DNA of 7,867 bases, from positions 1-7,867 of the forward strand of contig SFDT01000048.1 of assembly GCA_004558115.1 (NCBI GenBank), read 5' to 3'. A program made the position numbers and the translations under genes. This DNA is from Clostridiales bacterium (GTDB lineage Bacteria > Bacillota > Clostridia > Oscillospirales > Oscillospiraceae). This document shows positions 5,775-7,867 of this stretch, in pieces (within the stretch, counting starts at the first letter, position 1; each line of letters starts with the position of its first letter). The notes under the pieces are model-generated. The model saw only the letters and a program-made list of their open reading frames with translations. It was not told where the DNA came from and did no database searches.

Positions 5775-6983
5775 TTATCCGGACGCGCCGTCCGGTTCAT
5801 TTGCTGTATAAATAGGGGCCTGCGTCCCGAGCTCCTCCCGGCACTCCGCCGTCAGCGTCACCGTCAGGACATCCCCCCGGAGCCGGGAGGCCACCTGACT
5901 GGCCGTTACCTCGCCGTAGGGATCCACAAGGCTGTGGAGATACGCTTCCAGCGCCGCCCCCGTCTCCTTCTGCCGCCGGGCCTGCGTGACCGTCACCGGC
6001 TCCGTTTCGTAAAACCGGAGAGTCTCCGTCTCCCATGTGATCGGCAGCGGGATCCCGCAGATCCGAACCGGCGTTCTCTCGGTTATTTTATCACACTGGT
6101 CGCTGTCAATGCTACTGTTTGCAAAGAATTTTATCCGGCGGCTGCCGAAAATCACGGAACGGAGCCGCTTTTCCCGTCCGGTATACCGTTTTTCTGCCCC
6201 GGTGAGGGGCACGTTGGCTGTCAGGGTGTACCACGTCCGACCCTCCACGGACCCAAGCCCCGCTGTGAACCGGGTGCCGAAGGTCCCTGTGTCCTCCACG
6301 CCGGAGATCAAGAGCTGCCCCTCCGTCACCGACATTCCCTTCATCACCTGAGGGACACCCCCCAGTGCCTGCACCCGCAGCACCAGCCCGTCCCGCCGGG
6401 CCACTAAATTGCACGGTATTTTCCGGTCCAGCGGCTTCGGTGCCGTCCGCCGTTCCCGTACCTCCACGTTGGCCCGGCAGCCGGATACGTTCACCGCCAC
6501 CCAGCTCAGCTCCGGGATCTCCAGCAGCACATGGTTGCGGATGTCCTCCCCATTCAGGGCGAAGCCGAAGCACCCCCGATGAACGCCGTTTTTCTCCAGG
6601 GATCGCAGGATCACCTCCCGCGGCACCGTTTCATTCCCGGCAATCTGAATATCCCACACGAAGAAGGACCCGATCAGCACCGCTGCTCCACACGCCGCGA
6701 TGCCTACCGCCAAGGCCTGACGGTGCCGCAGCTTTGCCAGCGTGTAGGGCGCGCCCTCCCGCCGCACGATCTCCAGCGTACAGTCCAGCTTTTCCGCCGC
6801 GCGGCTGAGGATGCGGTGATCCCTCCGGCTCATGCGGCAGGTAAAGGTCTCCGCCCCCTCCCATTCCAGATCCCAGAAGGCCAGCTTCCGGGCGGAGCAC
6901 AGATTCAGCACCCGTTCCGGGTAGGGGCACGTCACCCGGAGCCACACCTGTCCCCGGACCCTGTTGATAAGCTCCTTCAGCAT
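5775..6983 (-). CDS. yqfD: Sporulation protein YqfD
   Basis: This is a membrane protein of endospore formation, known in Bacillus as a sigma-E-controlled mother-cell gene with an uncharacterised biochemical role. The chosen ATG at 6983 (MLKELINRVRG, 402 aa, close to the ~400 of the family) has GGAGT about 7 nt upstream. A GTG at 6992 would add three residues but would sit on that binding site. Seen: the N-terminal conserved block LRVTCPYPERVLNLCSARKLAFWDLEW (15-41); one transmembrane helix (about 88-110, ALAVGIAACGAAVLIGSFFVW); then a POTRA/FtsQ-like segment (DIQIAGNETVPREVILRSLEKNGVHRG, 111-137, through VEVRER at 173-178). A long extracytoplasmic C-terminal region follows, with the family's KGMSVTEGQLLISG (215-228). 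It overlaps yqfC by 7 nt and precedes phoH. A hairpin sits in its last codons. Confidence 0.95.
   Translation of the reverse strand: MLKELINRVRGQVWLRVTCPYPERVLNLCSARKLAFWDLEWEGAETFTCRMSRRDHRILSRAAEKLDCTLEIVRREGAPYTLAKLRHRQALAVGIAACGAAVLIGSFFVWDIQIAGNETVPREVILRSLEKNGVHRGCFGFALNGEDIRNHVLLEIPELSWVAVNVSGCRANVEVRERRTAPKPLDRKIPCNLVARRDGLVLRVQALGGVPQVMKGMSVTEGQLLISGVEDTGTFGTRFTAGLGSVEGRTWYTLTANVPLTGAEKRYTGREKRLRSVIFGSRRIKFFANSSIDSDQCDKITERTPVRICGIPLPITWETETLRFYETEPVTVTQARRQKETGAALEAYLHSLVDPYGEVTASQVASRLRGDVLTVTLTAECREELGTQAPIYTANEPDGASG
5779..5795 (-). other. Hairpin in the last codons of yqfD, ahead of the phoH ribosome binding site
   Basis: CCGGACG and CGTCCGG form a perfect 7-bp stem with a 3-nt loop, ending one base before the yqfD stop codon. 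No T tract follows on the minus strand (ATAACTTTAGGAG comes next), so it is not an intrinsic terminator. It may affect RNA stability or coupling between yqfD and phoH. A chance origin in GC-rich coding DNA is possible. Confidence 0.45.
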
Positions 6984-7270
6984 GACACCCACTCCACGCC
7001 GTTGATTTTCCCGCCGATCCGCAGTTCCTCTCCCGTCATAGCCACCAGCGTCAGCCGTTCCCCTCGGATTCGCAGAACGCCGAAGCCTGTGTTGGCATCG
7101 ATTTGCGTATCGCTGTAAGCCAGCAGGCCCGTGTGGCGTTCCAGATATAGCTGCCGGTTCCCGATCAGCTCCAATCGTGGCAGGCCCGCCACCACATCCA
7201 CCGGCAGATCAAACAGCTCCGCCACGCCGCCCAGAATACCGCCCTGCTCCCGGTCCCGTTTTTTCTCCAT
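6977..7270 (-). CDS. yqfC: Sporulation protein YqfC
   Basis: This is a small spore-formation protein of the YabP/YqfC family, 97 residues, normal for the family. In Bacillus yqfC is expressed with yqfD in the mother cell. The family core is clear: ELFDLPVDVVAGLPRLELIGNRQLYLERHTGLLAYSD (about residues 18-54), followed by INANTG/VLRIRG-type strands (VLRIRGERLTLVAMTGEELRIGGKI, 65-89). No membrane segment or signal peptide is seen. The ATG at 7270 is preceded by GAGGTG five nt upstream. Its stop lies inside the start of yqfD (7-nt overlap), so the two are coupled. It appears to be the first gene of the seven-gene minus-strand cluster, so the promoter for the cluster should lie in the 100-bp region shared with ylbJ. 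Confidence 0.94.
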   Translation of the reverse strand: MEKKRDREQGGILGGVAELFDLPVDVVAGLPRLELIGNRQLYLERHTGLLAYSDTQIDANTGFGVLRIRGERLTLVAMTGEELRIGGKINGVEWVSC

Positions 7271-7275
7271 GCTCT

Positions 7276-7281
7276 CACCTC
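7276..7281 (-). promoter_or_regulatory. Ribosome binding site of yqfC
   Basis: GAGGTG on the minus strand lies 5 nt before the ATG at 7270 and matches the 16S 3'-end complement. Confidence 0.75.
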
Positions 7282-7286
7282 ACCGA

Positions 7287-7297
7287 ACTCTATGCGG
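7287..7297 (-). promoter_or_regulatory. CATAGAGT box upstream of yqfC, left half of an inverted repeat
   Basis: Read on the minus strand this is CCGCATAGAGT; its last T is 16 nt before the yqfC ATG. CATAnnnT matches the -10 element of the sporulation sigma factors sigma-E and sigma-K. No convincing -35 is seen (GCAAGCC at the expected spacing), and a start point 6-7 nt downstream would fall in the ribosome binding site. It is therefore only a candidate promoter element. Confidence 0.35.
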
Positions 7298-7343
7298 AAA
7301 TTCCCCCCGGCTTGCCTGTCCCGCCGTATGAACCGCCCCCGCC

Positions 7344-7354
7344 CCGCATAGGGT
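7344..7354 (+). promoter_or_regulatory. CATAGGGT box upstream of ylbJ, right half of an inverted repeat
   Basis: CCGCATAGGGT matches the complement of 7287-7297 at 10 of 11 positions, and its last T is 16 nt before the ylbJ ATG at 7371. GTATGAA (7326-7332), 14 nt upstream of CATAGGGT, is a partial match to a sigma-E -35 element. As on the yqfC side, the spacing to the ribosome binding site is very short, so promoter function is tentative. Confidence 0.38.
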
Positions 7355-7370
7355 ATAGCGGGTGATGCGT

Positions 7371-7867
7371 ATGAAACGGCGGATACGGACGGATGTGTGC
7401 CTGATCCTGTGCGGGATCTTGGTCTGGTTTCTGGCGGACGCCAGACAGCTGCGGCTCGAGGCAGCCAAGGCCCTGACCCTCTGCGCCGGGACGGTGATCC
7501 CCGCCCTGTTCCCCTTCATGGTCATCACCGGTCTGCTGGTGCGGCTGGGCTTCGGACAATGGCTGGCGCCCGATATGGCTGGCCTGATGGCGTCCCTGTT
7601 CCGCTTGCCCGGCTGCGCCGGGTCCGCGCTGCTGCTGGGGCTGGTGGGAGGCTATCCCATCGGCGCCCGCACAGCGGCGGAGCTGTACACCTCCGGGGAC
7701 CTGACCCGGCAGGAGGCGGAGCGGCTTCTGACCTTCTGCAACAACTCCAATCCCGTGTTCCTCATCAGCGTGCTGGGCGTTGGGGTGTTCGGCAGCGTCC
7801 GGGCGGGCCTGTGGCTCTGGCTGATCCACGTCTGCGCCGCCCTCCTCACCGGACTGCTGTTCCGGGG
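7371..7867 (+). CDS. ylbJ: Sporulation integral membrane protein YlbJ (3' truncated by window edge)
   Basis: This frame is open to the right edge, with 165 complete residues visible of an expected ~400. YlbJ is a multi-spanning protein of the nucleoside-recognition/Gate fold, needed for normal spore formation in Bacillus and transcribed there by sigma-E. Seen: a first hydrophobic helix (9-22), a second segment AGTVIPALFPFMVITGLLV (39-57), the family landmark LLLGLVGGYPIGARTAAELY (87-106), then a charged helix LTRQEAERLLTFCNNSNPVFLISVLGVGVFGS (111-142) with the conserved CNN, and another membrane segment (145-163). The start at 7371 is chosen because GGTGAT (7361-7366) precedes it and matches the 16S complement. 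An in-frame ATG at 7365 (two residues longer) lies on that site but cannot be excluded. It is divergent from yqfC, another sporulation gene, across 100 bp. Confidence 0.9.
   Translation, partial: MKRRIRTDVCLILCGILVWFLADARQLRLEAAKALTLCAGTVIPALFPFMVITGLLVRLGFGQWLAPDMAGLMASLFRLPGCAGSALLLGLVGGYPIGARTAAELYTSGDLTRQEAERLLTFCNNSNPVFLISVLGVGVFGSVRAGLWLWLIHVCAALLTGLLFR

Noticed and set aside
5759..5800. A longer phoH start at 5800
   Set aside because: It would overlap yqfD by 26 nt, while AGGAG with 7-nt spacing marks the ATG at 5758 and the family N-terminus begins near there.
5577..6407. A 276-residue plus-strand frame spanning the yqfD-phoH junction
   Set aside because: It is antisense to two conserved genes and has no recognisable motif; the GC bias explains its length.
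7290..7829. A 179-residue minus-strand frame opposite ylbJ
   Set aside because: The plus-strand frame there carries the YlbJ membrane segments and the GGYPIGA and CNN landmarks. The minus frame is Q/P/G-rich shadow.
1..7867. Mobile element, CRISPR, defence system, tRNA or riboswitch
   Set aside because: I saw no transposase or integrase, no spaced repeats, no tRNA-like cloverleaf and no gap large enough for a riboswitch. Gene content is housekeeping and sporulation plus one ABC exporter.

Overview
The window looks like chromosomal DNA from a GC-rich, spore-forming clostridial Firmicute, most likely of the Oscillospiraceae type (Flavonifractor/Oscillibacter-like). The basis is the sporulation genes yqfC, yqfD and ylbJ, the yqfC-yqfD-phoH-ybeY gene order, strong AGGAGG/GGTGAT-type ribosome binding sites, and a strong third-position GC bias that leaves long open shadow frames. 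The genus is inference; no rRNA or other taxonomic marker is present. Genes fill almost the whole window and no gene-free stretch exceeds about 100 bases.

Left end (1-1247, + strand): the C-terminal part of an ABC transporter ATPase, cut by the window edge, overlaps by ATGA a six-helix ABC-2 type permease. Together they form a small two-gene exporter. A perfect 10-bp GC hairpin with A and T tracts on both sides (1257-1290) ends this unit and also the opposing one.

Centre (7270 down to 1301, - strand): seven tightly packed genes read in the order yqfC, yqfD, phoH-like ATPase, ybeY, a 106-residue membrane/coiled-coil protein, a 112-residue membrane-anchored protein, and recD2. Junctions are overlaps of 7 nt and 1 nt, gaps of 16 nt and 1 nt, then gaps of about 50-60 nt, so one operon is likely. 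Its front end is the widespread sporulation/RNA-metabolism cluster (spore proteins YqfC and YqfD, then the PhoH ATPase with its partner RNase YbeY). It lacks the pgpH (yqfF) gene that sits between phoH and ybeY in Bacillus subtilis, and has two small unrecognised membrane genes plus the RecD2 helicase where dgkA/cdd/era would follow.

Right end (7371-7867, + strand): the start of ylbJ, a sporulation membrane protein, runs off the edge. It is divergent from yqfC. The 100-bp divergent region holds an 11-bp inverted repeat (10/11 match). Each half contains CATAGRGT exactly 16 nt before a start codon, resembling the -10 element of mother-cell sporulation sigma factors, though its position is unusually close to the ribosome binding site.

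I found no mobile element, CRISPR array, tRNA/rRNA, toxin-antitoxin or defence system. The best candidates for something undescribed are the two small membrane genes behind ybeY and the mirrored motif between yqfC and ylbJ.
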